Shown here: piece by piece, positions 7,885 to 16,513 of the stretch
Layout: every line of letters starts with the position of its first letter
Position numbering within the stretch: position 1 is the first letter of the stretch
Assembly (NCBI GenBank): GCA_050299835.1
Contig: JBNKWP010000012.1
Coordinates: forward strand, 36,496 to 100,495
From: JAJDOD01 sp050299835
Lineage (GTDB): Bacteria; Pseudomonadota; Alphaproteobacteria; Rhodobacterales; Rhodobacteraceae
Length of the DNA: 64,000 nt
Direction of reading: 5' to 3'
The notes under the pieces: model-generated
Told to the model about the DNA's origin: nothing
The model's input: only the letters and a program-made list of their open reading frames with translations
Database searches by the model: none
Program-made: the position numbers and the translations under genes

Positions 7885-9726
7885 ATGCTCGATCAACCGC
7901 TTGCCTCGCTGCGCAACCTCCGCGTCGAATTCCAGACCAAGGACGGCCCCGTCGTCGGTGTCGAGGATGTCAGTTTCGACATCTCGCCCGGCGAAACCGT
8001 CGCGGTCGTGGGCGAGTCGGGCTCGGGCAAATCGGTCTCTTCCCTGTCACTGATGCGGCTTGTGGAATTCGGTGGTGGCCGGATCACCGGCGGCGAGCTT
8101 CTCTTTGACCGTGGTTCGGATCACGGAGGCGTGATCGACGTTTCCAAAGTGGGCGACAACGCGATGCGCACGATCCGTGGCAACGAGATCGGGATGATCT
8201 TTCAGGAGCCGATGACCTCTCTCAACCCGGTTTTCACCGTGGGCCGGCAACTGACCGAAGGTCTGCGCGTTCACAAGGGCATGTCGAAGGAGCAGGCGCG
8301 CCAACGTGCGCTGGAGCTTCTCCGGCAGGTGCGCATCCCCGAACCGGAACGGCGGCTGAAACAGTATCCCCATGAATTGTCCGGCGGAATGCGACAGCGC
8401 GTGGTGATCGCAATGGCGCTGGCCTGTGAACCGCGCCTCCTGATCGCGGACGAGCCGACCACGGCGCTCGACGTGACCATCCAGGCAGAGATCCTCGCCC
8501 TGATCGACCGGCTGAAGCGGGAGACCGGTACGGCGGTGATGTTCATCACTCACGACATGGCCGTTGTGGCCCAGATGGCCGACCGCGTGGTCGTCATGTT
8601 CCGGGGCAACAAGGTGGAAGAAGGCACGGTCGAACAGATCTTCGAAAATCCGCAACACCCCTATACCCAGGCGCTTCTGGCAGCGGTTCCGCGACTGGGC
8701 GAGATGGCCGGCACCACCGCCCCCGTCCGGCTCAGGCTCATGGGCGATGACGCCAGCGCATCCGAGCCGATCGTACCGAAGGAAGACAAGGTGCTTCTGG
8801 ACGTGAAGCACCTTTGTACCCGGTTTCCGGTCCAGGGCGGATTGCTTCGGCGCACGGTCGCCAATGTCCACGCGGTCGAAGATGTGTCCTTCCAGGTGAA
8901 ATCCGGCCAAACCCTCAGCCTCGTTGGCGAATCGGGCTGCGGTAAATCATCCTGCGGCCGCTCGGTCCTGCGGCTGATCGAGCCGAATTCGGGCCAGATC
9001 TGGCTCGACGGCGAAAACCTGGTCGATTTCAGTCAACGCGAATTGCTGCGGGCGCGGCGGGATATGCAGATGATCTTCCAGGACCCGTTCGCCTCGCTCA
9101 ACCCGCAGATGCGGCTGCAGGACCAGGTGGCCGAGCCGCTGATCAACTATGGTATCGGCAACGCGCAGGAACGCGCCGACCGGGTGGCGCAACTCTTCGA
9201 CCGGGTGGAACTGCCGCGCAGCTTCCTGCGCCGCTTCCCGCATGAACTGTCCGGCGGTCAGCGACAACGGATCGCGATTGCCCGCGCGCTGGCGCTGAAC
9301 CCCAAGCTCATCATCGCGGACGAGGCGGTCTCGGCGCTCGACGTCTCCGTGCAGGCACAGGTTCTGAACCTGCTGATGGAGCTTCAGCAGGATCTGGGAA
9401 TCTCCATGCTGTTCATCAGCCACGACATGGCCGTGGTCGAGCGCGTGAGCCATCACGTCGGCGTCATGTATCTGGGCCGGATCGTGGAGATGGGGCCGCG
9501 CGCGGCGATCTTCGAAGACCCGCGCCACCCCTACACCAAGGCGCTCATGCTGGCGGTCCCTGTGGCCGATCCGCGACAGCGCAAAACGGAAAAAGACCTG
9601 AATTTCAAACCGATCCCCTCTCCGATCTTCCCCATCGAATATGTGCCAGAGCCATCGGTCTATGAGGAAGTCTCGCCTGGGCATATGGTCCTGACGGGCG
9701 ATTGGGGCGGGTTTGACCGTGGCTGA
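7885..9726 (+). CDS. Fused double ATP-binding protein of a peptide-type ABC importer (DppD-DppF type)
   Basis: The 613-residue protein starts MLDQPLASLRNLRVEF at ATG 7885; the frame is open further upstream without a supported start. It contains two complete nucleotide-binding domains. The first has Walker A GESGSGKS, signature LSGGMRQR and Walker B LLIADEPTTALD; the second has GESGCGKS, LSGGQRQR and LIIADEAVSALD. The two halves resemble DppD/OppD and DppF/OppF joined in one chain, as in GsiA and YejF. Each half also has the C-terminal oligopeptide-transporter extension (HPYTQALLAAVP and HPYTKALMLAVP). It energises the permeases encoded on the opposite strand and overlaps the next gene. Confidence 0.95.
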   Translation: MLDQPLASLRNLRVEFQTKDGPVVGVEDVSFDISPGETVAVVGESGSGKSVSSLSLMRLVEFGGGRITGGELLFDRGSDHGGVIDVSKVGDNAMRTIRGNEIGMIFQEPMTSLNPVFTVGRQLTEGLRVHKGMSKEQARQRALELLRQVRIPEPERRLKQYPHELSGGMRQRVVIAMALACEPRLLIADEPTTALDVTIQAEILALIDRLKRETGTAVMFITHDMAVVAQMADRVVVMFRGNKVEEGTVEQIFENPQHPYTQALLAAVPRLGEMAGTTAPVRLRLMGDDASASEPIVPKEDKVLLDVKHLCTRFPVQGGLLRRTVANVHAVEDVSFQVKSGQTLSLVGESGCGKSSCGRSVLRLIEPNSGQIWLDGENLVDFSQRELLRARRDMQMIFQDPFASLNPQMRLQDQVAEPLINYGIGNAQERADRVAQLFDRVELPRSFLRRFPHELSGGQRQRIAIARALALNPKLIIADEAVSALDVSVQAQVLNLLMELQQDLGISMLFISHDMAVVERVSHHVGVMYLGRIVEMGPRAAIFEDPRHPYTKALMLAVPVADPRQRKTEKDLNFKPIPSPIFPIEYVPEPSVYEEVSPGHMVLTGDWGGFDRG

Positions 9727-10885
9727 TCCGACAGCGCGGGAAATTCTCGACCGCCTGGTGTCTTTCCCCACGGTTAGCCATGACACCAACCTGCCGCTGA
9801 TCGACTGGGTCGAGGACTATCTGACCGGCATCGGGGTGAAAGCTCACCGGATGCCGAAAGAAGGCGACCCTTCGAAACACGCGATCTTCTGTCAGGTTGG
9901 TCCGGATGTTCCGGGGGGCGTTGTCCTGTCCGGTCATACCGACGTGGTTCCGGTCGAAGGACAGGACTGGACCACCGATCCATGGACGGTCGACGAACGC
10001 GACGGCAAGCTCTACGGGCGCGGTTGTTGCGACATGAAAGGCTTCGACGCATTGGCGCTTCATGCGTTGCAACGCGCGTTGAAGTCGGATCTGAAGCGGC
10101 CTTTGCAAGTCGCCCTATCCTTTGACGAGGAGATCGGCTGCGCCGGTGCGCCGCCGCTGATCAAGGCAATGGCTCAGGCCGGATTGCCCAAGGCGGCGGC
10201 TGCGATTATTGGCGAACCATCGGTGATGACCTGCGTCACCGGCCACAAGGGAAGCGTCAGTTTCAATATCCATATCAAGGGGTTCGAGGTTCATTCCTCG
10301 CTGATGCACACCGGCGTGAGCGCCATCCACGAAGCCGCGCGCATGATCGAATGGGCCAATCAGAAGAATGCGGAGAGCCGGGCGCGGGTGCCGACCCCCA
10401 TCGCAGCGATCTTCGAACCGCCCTGGACCACACTGCATGTCGGCAAAATCCGGGGCGGCACAGCCCATAACATCACCGCAGGCGATTGCCACTTCGTATT
10501 AGAGATGCGCTTCGTGCCGGATGACGACATTCCCGCAAGAATCCAGGAGGCGCGGGACTATGCCGCCGAACTCGAAGCGGAGATGCAGAAGATCGCGCCA
10601 ACCTCTCGGATCATCCTGTACGAGGGAGAGGATGTGCCGGGGCTGGTGCCCGAAGACAATGGCGCGGCGGAGGCGCTGGTGCGTGGGATCACCGGCGACA
10701 ATGCCAACCACGTGGTGAGCTACGGCACCGAGGCCGGGCATTTCCAGGCGGCCGGGATCTCGTCGGTGATCTGCGGGCCCGGCAATATCGAACAGGCGCA
10801 TCAGGCGGACGAATACATAACCGTCGCCCAGTTCAAAGCCGGCGAGTCCTTCTTGGAGAAGGTGATCGACAGCCTCTGCCAGTGA
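9719..10885 (+). CDS. argE: M20 family deacetylase, acetylornithine deacetylase (ArgE)-like
   Basis: I chose GTG 9719, which overlaps the ATPase stop by eight bases and has GGGGCGGG upstream; TTG 9713 would add two residues. The protein has about 388 residues, the normal ArgE length. M20 metal and catalytic motifs are present: SGHTDVVPV, GRGCCDMKG, DEEIGCAG with the catalytic glutamate, the GHKG dimerisation region, and the C-terminal GPGNIEQAHQADEYI. ArgE removes the acetyl group from N-acetylornithine. Because it is coupled to a transporter ATPase, it may instead act on imported N-acyl amino acids or peptides; that is inference. Confidence 0.85.
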   Translation: MADPTAREILDRLVSFPTVSHDTNLPLIDWVEDYLTGIGVKAHRMPKEGDPSKHAIFCQVGPDVPGGVVLSGHTDVVPVEGQDWTTDPWTVDERDGKLYGRGCCDMKGFDALALHALQRALKSDLKRPLQVALSFDEEIGCAGAPPLIKAMAQAGLPKAAAAIIGEPSVMTCVTGHKGSVSFNIHIKGFEVHSSLMHTGVSAIHEAARMIEWANQKNAESRARVPTPIAAIFEPPWTTLHVGKIRGGTAHNITAGDCHFVLEMRFVPDDDIPARIQEARDYAAELEAEMQKIAPTSRIILYEGEDVPGLVPEDNGAAEALVRGITGDNANHVVSYGTEAGHFQAAGISSVICGPGNIEQAHQADEYITVAQFKAGESFLEKVIDSLCQ

Positions 10886-10904
10886 GTGATTCAGTTAAGG
10901 TCTG

Positions 10905-10938
10905 CGAAAAAACGGGACAGGCATTCGCCCATCCCGTC
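10905..10938 (-). terminator. Candidate terminator downstream of the cupredoxin gene
   Basis: On the minus strand ACGGGA...TCCCGT arms (10912-10917 and 10932-10937) are followed by TTTTTTCG. It lies about 60 bases past the cupredoxin stop codon. The stem is short (six base pairs), so confidence is moderate. Confidence 0.5.
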
Positions 10939-10996
10939 CTCACTCACACACATTCACTGCTGGCGTGGGAGGCCGCCAGTGGCCGAAACGCGCAGG

Positions 10997-11332
10997 TCAC
11001 GACGCGATGATCTGGCCTTTCATCCGAGGATGGATTTTGCAGATGTAGGAATGGGTGCCTGCGTTCGCGATGGTCACGGTGGCCTCTTCGCCTTTGTTCA
11101 GACGACCGGTGTCGAAGCTGCCATTGTTGGCGGTAGCGGTGTGGGGTGCGCCATCGAGATTAACGAAAGTCACCTTGTCGCCCGCCTGCATCTTCAGCGT
11201 GGCCGGAGAGAACTTGCCACCCTTGATCTCCACCATGTGATTGGCGTGGCCTGCAGCACGGGCGGCGCTGGCAAGAACAGGGAGGGCGGCGACGCCGAGG
11301 CTGAATTTCAGGAAGTTGCGGCGGTTGGTCAT
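10997..11332 (-). CDS. Small blue copper protein (amicyanin/plastocyanin-like cupredoxin)
   Basis: A 111-residue periplasmic electron carrier. The N-terminus MTNRRNFLKFSLGVAALPVLASAARA has a twin-arginine-like RRNFLKF motif and a hydrophobic core, so Tat export of a folded copper protein is plausible. The type 1 copper ligands are visible: histidine in DGAPHTA and the cluster CKIHPRM (Cys-x-x-His-x-x-Met), the short spacing seen in amicyanin-type cupredoxins. The redox partner is not encoded nearby. It is transcribed on the same strand as, and 84 bases after, the helicase gene. Confidence 0.88.
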   Translation of the reverse strand: MTNRRNFLKFSLGVAALPVLASAARAAGHANHMVEIKGGKFSPATLKMQAGDKVTFVNLDGAPHTATANNGSFDTGRLNKGEEATVTIANAGTHSYICKIHPRMKGQIIAS

Positions 11333-11416
11333 GGGTCTGTTCCTAAAGTTGGATGGTTGCTTCGAAAGGGTTACGCGCCGCGCGTCACCTTTATTCCCGG
11401 CAGTCCAAACTTTTCT

Positions 11417-13919
11417 CTAAAAAATCTTCTCAAGCCCCGCTTCGGCCATCAGGCGGTCGGCTTCTGCCGCCAGAATCCTCTCACGTCCCTCGCCCTGAAT
11501 AGGGATGCGCCCCGCCTCCAGGAAGAGGGGCGCGGCCAAAGGAGTCACCCGGCCGAGGATCACATGATCGACGCGACCGCCCGACCGGGTCAGCATCTCC
11601 TCGATCCGTCCGAAATCGACAAGGCCGCGCATCGCCTCCTCCCGCGTGATGTCCAGAAGCAGGTGGTCGGGGTCGTATTTGACAAGCGTGTCATAGAGGA
11701 TGTCGGAGGAAAACGTCGCCTGCCGCCCGCTGCGCTTGTCGTTTCCGCGATTGCGTTCGAGNNNNNNTGACAAGCGTGTCATAGAGGATGTCGGAGGAAA
11801 ACGTCGCCTGCCGCCCGCTGCGCTTGTCGTTTCCGCGATTGCGTTCGAGCATCATGGAGATGATGGCGGTGCCCTTGAAGGTGCGTTTCATCACCGAATT
11901 GCCTTCAAGCCAGCGGTCGAAGGCATCGCGCAGTGTTGCGGCCTGCAAGAGCGCATCAGGGTCCGGCACCCGGTCGAGCCCCCAAATTAGGGTGGCGTAA
12001 TCGGTTGCAACAAAGCCCAGCGGGCCAAGCCCCGCGACTTCCATCTGTTTCGTCACCAGAAGCCCCAGCGTCTGCATCGCGTTGCGTCCCGCAAAACCGT
12101 AAATGCAGGTGTTCTGGCGGCCGTCATGCGGGAAGCTTTCGACAAGGATGCGATCGGCCTGCGGGAGTTTGGAGTAACGGTCCTGGAGTTGCAGCCATTC
12201 GGCGGTGTGATCGGGCAGGCCGGACCAGTCGCGGCGTTCGAACTTTTCGAGGATGCGGCGGGACAACTGGGTGGAAGTGGAGAACTTGGTGCCGCTGAAG
12301 ACCGCGATCTTGGGGGCCTTGTCGGCGCGGCGGGTGACCTGGACGGTCATTTCCTTGATGTTCTCGTAACGGACGATCTCGCCACCGATCAGGAAAGTGT
12401 CTCCGGGTGTCAGAGAGGCGGCGAAGCCTTCCTCCACCTCGCCGAGGGGCTTGCCCCCCATGCGATTTTTCAGCCGGACCTTCAGCGTGTCGGTGTCCAG
12501 AATGGTGCCAAGGTTGCGCCGGATCAGCGCGGGCGCGCGCGGGTCGCGTAGCTGCCACAGTCCGTCCTTTTGCATCAGCCGTTGCCAGCGGTCATAGACG
12601 CGGAGGGCGTAACCCCCGGTTGCCATCAGGTCGAGGCATTCGTCGAAGGCGCTTCGGGTCAGGCCGGTATAGGCACCTGCGGTCTTGACGGTGTCGTAGA
12701 ACTCGGTGGCGTCGAAGGGACCCCGGCAGGCGCGGATCAGGATATGCTGACAAAGCACGTCGCGGGGGCCGGGGCCGCGCGGGTCTCCGTCCAGGTCCTT
12801 TTCGCGCACCGCGGCAAGGGCGGCGACGCATTCGACCACCTCGAAACGGTTGGCAGGCACGATCAGCGCCTTCGAAGGCGCGTTGTAGTTGTGGTTGGCC
12901 CGCCCGATCCGCTGGACGAGGCGTTTGACGTTCTTCGGCGCACCCACCTGGATGATGAGATCGACGTCGCCCCAGTCGATCCCCAGATCCAGCGTGCCGG
13001 TACAGACGATGGCGCGAAGCTGACCCGCCACCATCGCGGCCTCCACCTTCTGGCGCTGGTCTTTCGCAAGCGAGCCGTGATGGATGCCGATGGGCAGGCT
13101 TTCGTCATTGGCAAGCCAGAGGTTGTGAAAGAAGATCTCCGCCTGGGCGCGGGTGTTGTGAAAGATCAGCGTGGTCTTGTGCTTCTTCACCTCTTCAAGC
13201 ACAGCCGGAATTGCATAGGCCGCGCCGCCGCCCGACCAAGGCGGCAGCGCTTCGGTCGTCAGCATGGCGATGTCGGGGTCGGGGCCGGGATCGGCCTGCA
13301 GGATCGGGCAGGGGTCGGGATGGCGGGCCAGAAAGCGCGCGATGGCGGCGGGGTCTTCAACCGTGGCCGAAAGGCCGACACGGCGCAGGCCGGGGCAGAG
13401 CGCCTGCAACTCGGCAAGGCAAAGCATAAGCTGGTCACCGCGCTTGCTCTCGGCCAGCGCGTGGATTTCGTCGACGATGACGCGTTGCAGACCGGCGAAC
13501 ATGCGCGGCGCATCCTCGTAGCTCAGCAGCAGGGCAAGGCTCTCCGGCGTGGTCAGCAGGATATGCGGCGGGTCGGTGCGCTGGCGTTTTTTTCGGGTGG
13601 CTGAAGTGTCGCCGGTGCGGTCCTCCACCCGGATCGGCAGGCCCATCTCGTCGATGGGGCGGCCCAGATTGCGGCGGATATCGGCGGCGAGCGCCTTCAG
13701 GGGCGAGACATAGACGGTGTGAAGCCCGTCATGAGTGCCATCGGCCAGTTCGGACAGTGTCGGCAGAAACCCGGCCAGCGTCTTGCCGCCGCCAGTGGGC
13801 GCGATGAGGAGGAGCGACGGGAGATCGGCGCGATCCGCCATGTCGGTCTGATGGGGATGGGGCGACCAGCCGTGGCTCGCGAACCAGTTGAGGAAACGGA
13901 AGGGAAGGGTCTCAGCCAT
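11417..13919 (-). CDS. Lhr-like, ligase-associated type DEXH-box helicase (interrupted by an assembly gap)
   Basis: A superfamily 2 helicase starting at ATG 13919 (MAETLPFRFLNWFASHGWSP), overlapping the upstream glycosyltransferase stop by eight bases. It has Walker A APTGGGKT, the DEIH box (VIVDEIHALAESKRG), motif III LSATVED and motif VI QRIGRANH. The frame is broken only by six Ns at 11762-11767, flanked by an identical 82-base sequence. Removing one copy plus the Ns (88 bases) restores one frame of 804 residues ending AEAGLEKIF, the usual length for this DNA-repair helicase. The frequent partner nuclease PdeM is not next to it. The break is almost certainly artificial. Confidence 0.9.
11680..11849. 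other. Assembly gap (six Ns) flanked by an identical 82-base overlap
   Basis: Bases 11680-11761 and 11768-11849 are identical, with NNNNNN between them. This is the pattern of two contig ends that overlap but were joined by a scaffold gap. Collapsing it restores the helicase frame exactly (loss of 88 bases). Confidence 0.95.
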
Positions 13920-14910
13920 CGACGGGGGCGAGGCCGGCAACCTCCAGAAGTTCCTGATAGATTGGAGTTTTCTTCAGTCCCGCGATTTTTGCCTTGTGCG
14001 CTTCGACAGCGGCATGGTGCAAGTCATCCAGTCGGGTGTGACGCCGAAGTGTGGCGATTTCCTCTCCCAGCCGGGGTTGGTGGACAAGCATTTCGGTGTT
14101 CTCGCTTGCCACCTGATCACGACGCTTGAAGTATGTCCGGTCGACTCTTCCCGCGACGACGGCATCGCCACGGGCATGTTTGACAAGAAAACTTTCCAGG
14201 GAGCGCAGGGCATAGTGGTTGATCGTCACCAGATCGAACATACCGCGCGCATCCCCGCCTTTGTGGTGAACGTGACGCATCTCGACCGGGAAGTCGCGGC
14301 CCGCTCCGTCGAGCCAGCGCAGATCGCCCGCCACGTCTTCCGGCGCGAGCGGACGATGGTTGCGGATGTTCAGGCGCGGGTCGACGCGGGAGATCGACTT
14401 GAAGCCGCGTCTGCTTTTCCACTTGCCGGGGGTCATGTTTGCGCCCTTGGTGAATTGCGCGGTCACCGGCCGGTCGTGATAGGCGACCACGCCTCCGGTG
14501 CCGAAGGTCGTCTCCGCCATGGTCAGGACGTCCGGCCAGTCGAGACGGCGAAGCAGCTCTTTCAGCGAGGTGTCGCCACCGCGCAGGCAGGGAAACTCGT
14601 CCACATCGGTCAGAAACACGTAATCGGCGTCGCGCCATGCGCGCATCTGCCGGCCATAGGCCAGCGCGGTCATATGCGGACTTCGGCGCAGGCTGGAGGA
14701 TGGGGGCGCGATCACCATCGGGTTGGGCAGATGCGTCAGCAGACCGAGCCGTTCCATCTCGTCCAGGATCAGGTCGGTGCCATCGTCGCAATCGTTGGTG
14801 AGGACCACGATCCGGTCGACGCCCATCAGCCGCTGCCAGGCCACCCATTCGACAATGAACGGGCCTTCGTTCTTCATTACGGTGAAGGTTAGAAGGGTGG
14901 GGTCGGCCAC
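13912..14910 (-). CDS. Glycosyltransferase family 2-like protein
   Basis: Start chosen at GTG 14910 (protein MADPTLLTFTVMKNEGPFIVEW), where the conserved GT-A-type N-terminus begins; ATG 14949 would add 13 residues with no clear ribosome site. The protein has about 332 residues. The motif FLTDVDEFPCL near residue 100 contains the DxD metal site, and the VMKNEGPFIVEWVAWQ start is typical of the GT2-like proteins (often GT92-like) found in Rhodobacteraceae. It probably transfers a sugar in surface glycan synthesis; substrate unknown. Its stop overlaps the helicase start (ATGGCTGA), so the two genes are translationally coupled despite unrelated roles. Confidence 0.8.
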   Translation of the reverse strand: MADPTLLTFTVMKNEGPFIVEWVAWQRLMGVDRIVVLTNDCDDGTDLILDEMERLGLLTHLPNPMVIAPPSSSLRRSPHMTALAYGRQMRAWRDADYVFLTDVDEFPCLRGGDTSLKELLRRLDWPDVLTMAETTFGTGGVVAYHDRPVTAQFTKGANMTPGKWKSRRGFKSISRVDPRLNIRNHRPLAPEDVAGDLRWLDGAGRDFPVEMRHVHHKGGDARGMFDLVTINHYALRSLESFLVKHARGDAVVAGRVDRTYFKRRDQVASENTEMLVHQPRLGEEIATLRRHTRLDDLHHAAVEAHKAKIAGLKKTPIYQELLEVAGLAPVDG

Positions 14911-14987
14911 GGGGCTCGGCTCTCTTGCTGCTCGGCAGGAGAATACCATCCGGAGCCGGGAAGAAAACCTGACTTTCCATCGACCCG

Positions 14988-15048
14988 AAAATTTCCCGAG
15001 GGGGTCCGGGGGAGCAGCGCTCCCCCGGGGGCGCCGCCAAAGGCGGCG
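14988..15048. repeat. GC-rich double-hairpin intergenic repeat
   Basis: Two adjacent perfect hairpins: CCGGGGGAGC-AGC-GCTCCCCCGG (15006-15028) and CGCCGCC-AAA-GGCGGCG (15032-15048), preceded by AAAATTTCCCGAGGGGG. A similar edge and paired-hairpin layout occurs in inverted orientation at 61923-61970. I infer one family of dispersed repeats. Here it separates the AAA+ ATPase end from the glycosyltransferase start and may also terminate transcription. Confidence 0.55.
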
Positions 15049-15064
15049 AAAGCCCTAGGGTCGC

Positions 15065-16375
15065 CTAGTGAACGATCTTCTCTTCCTTGACGAACATGTT
15101 CGCCCAGGCGCGGTCGATCAATTCCGGCGACATCTGATAGGGGATGCCTTCGAACTCGCAGATCGCGATCATCTGGTCGATCAGGAAGATCGGCTGATAG
15201 TTGGCGTAGATGTTGTCGATGGTCGGGTACTTGTTCTTGATCAGATAGACCAGCGTGTCCTCGTCCAGCGGCATCTTCCGCTTCCGCGCCACCATGGCGA
15301 AGATCTTCAGGTAGTCTTCCTGTTCCGGCCCGTCGATCTTGATCTTGAAGAAGATCCGGCGAAGGGCCGCTTTGTCGAAGATCTCGTTCGGGTGGAAGTT
15401 GGTGGAGAAGATCACCAGCGTGTCGAAGGGCACCTCGAACTTTTCGCCCGATTGCAGGGCAAGGATGTCCTTGGCTTCTTCCAGCGGAACGATCCAGCGG
15501 TTGACCAGCGCCTGCGGCGGTTCTTCCTGACGACCAAGGTCGTCCACGATGAAGATGCCGCCGGTGGATTTCAGCTGCAACGGCGCCTGATAGGTCCGCG
15601 CCGTGGGGTTATAGACAAGGTCGAGCATCGACAGCGACAATTCACCACCGGTGATCACGGTCGGACGCTCGCACAGCACATAGCGCGTGTCATAGCGGTT
15701 CGACGTGCGGCGCAGCGAATTGGGGTCGTCCACCTGTTCCTCGGCGGCCGTATGCACGATCGGGTCATAGACCGTGATGACCTGCCCGGAATATTCAATA
15801 GCGCGGGGGACATAGATCTTGTCGCCAAGCGCGTCGCGGATACCGTTCGAGATCGACGATTTACCGTTGCCCGGCGGCCCGTACATCAGGATCGAACGCC
15901 CGGCTGAGACGGCGGGCCCGAGATGGTCGAGCAACTCGTCGGGAATGATGAGGTGGCCCATCGCGCCCAGCAACTGATCGCGGGTGACCTGGATGTTGCG
16001 GATCGACTGACGCTTGACCTGTTCGGCGTAAACCTCCAGCGGCACCGGCATTGCGCCGTAATATTCCGATTGCGCCAGCGCATCCATCGCGCGCGCCTTG
16101 CCCGCATCTGTCAGCTCGAACCCCATCTCCCCGCCGGAGTTGGCGTGGAGCGTACCGGTCGCCTGCACCAGCTTCTGTTCGCGGGCAAGGTCGATCAGTT
16201 CCTGCGTAACCGGCAAGGGCAGGCACATCGCCCGGGCAAGCTCGCTCGCGGCATCGAGGTTCATGCGGAACATCGTCTTCAGAAGGATGTCGCGCATCAT
16301 CACGATCGGAAGTTTCATGCCATCAAGCGACCGCGGCGCCGGCGGAGCAATGACGTTCTGGTTTTCCATGTTCAT
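15065..16375 (-). CDS. AAA+ family ATPase
   Basis: The 436-residue protein starts MNMENQNVIAPPAPRSLDG at ATG 16375, after GGAGGCAGGG; the frame is open further upstream but without a supported start. An N-terminal helical, winged-helix-like part (about 1-150) precedes an AAA+ core with Walker A YGPPGNGKSS and the Walker B-like GGIFIVDDLGRQ, where the usual catalytic DE reads DD. The arginine-rich LRRIFFKIKI region could supply an arginine finger. It is predicted to be a cytoplasmic remodelling ATPase. Function unknown. It lies just beyond the tad locus and is divergent from a polytopic membrane protein; a role in surface secretion is only suggested. Confidence 0.82.
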   Translation of the reverse strand: MNMENQNVIAPPAPRSLDGMKLPIVMMRDILLKTMFRMNLDAASELARAMCLPLPVTQELIDLAREQKLVQATGTLHANSGGEMGFELTDAGKARAMDALAQSEYYGAMPVPLEVYAEQVKRQSIRNIQVTRDQLLGAMGHLIIPDELLDHLGPAVSAGRSILMYGPPGNGKSSISNGIRDALGDKIYVPRAIEYSGQVITVYDPIVHTAAEEQVDDPNSLRRTSNRYDTRYVLCERPTVITGGELSLSMLDLVYNPTARTYQAPLQLKSTGGIFIVDDLGRQEEPPQALVNRWIVPLEEAKDILALQSGEKFEVPFDTLVIFSTNFHPNEIFDKAALRRIFFKIKIDGPEQEDYLKIFAMVARKRKMPLDEDTLVYLIKNKYPTIDNIYANYQPIFLIDQMIAICEFEGIPYQMSPELIDRAWANMFVKEEKIVH

Positions 16376-16513
16376 GGGGTAAACCCTGCCTCCACAAAAG
16401 AAATTCGTGACGCGCCCCGTCGTTGCCCGATTTTGAACAATAAACGTTGGCACACCTGTTCGGAGACCTTCATGCCGGGTTATTGTGGCCAAAAAATGGA
16501 AAAAGGAAGAGGA

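Noticed and set aside
11417..11782. Separate small gene at the end of the helicase
   Set aside because: It is the C-terminus of the helicase, cut off only by the artificial gap at 11762-11767.
16451..16466. TGGCACACCTGTTCG before the polytopic membrane protein, resembling a sigma-54 promoter
   Set aside because: The essential GC of the -12 element reads CG, so the match fails at a nearly invariant position.
15923..16513. N-terminal extension of the polytopic membrane protein
   Set aside because: It lies opposite the AAA+ ATPase gene and has no ribosome site; the start at 16514 has one.
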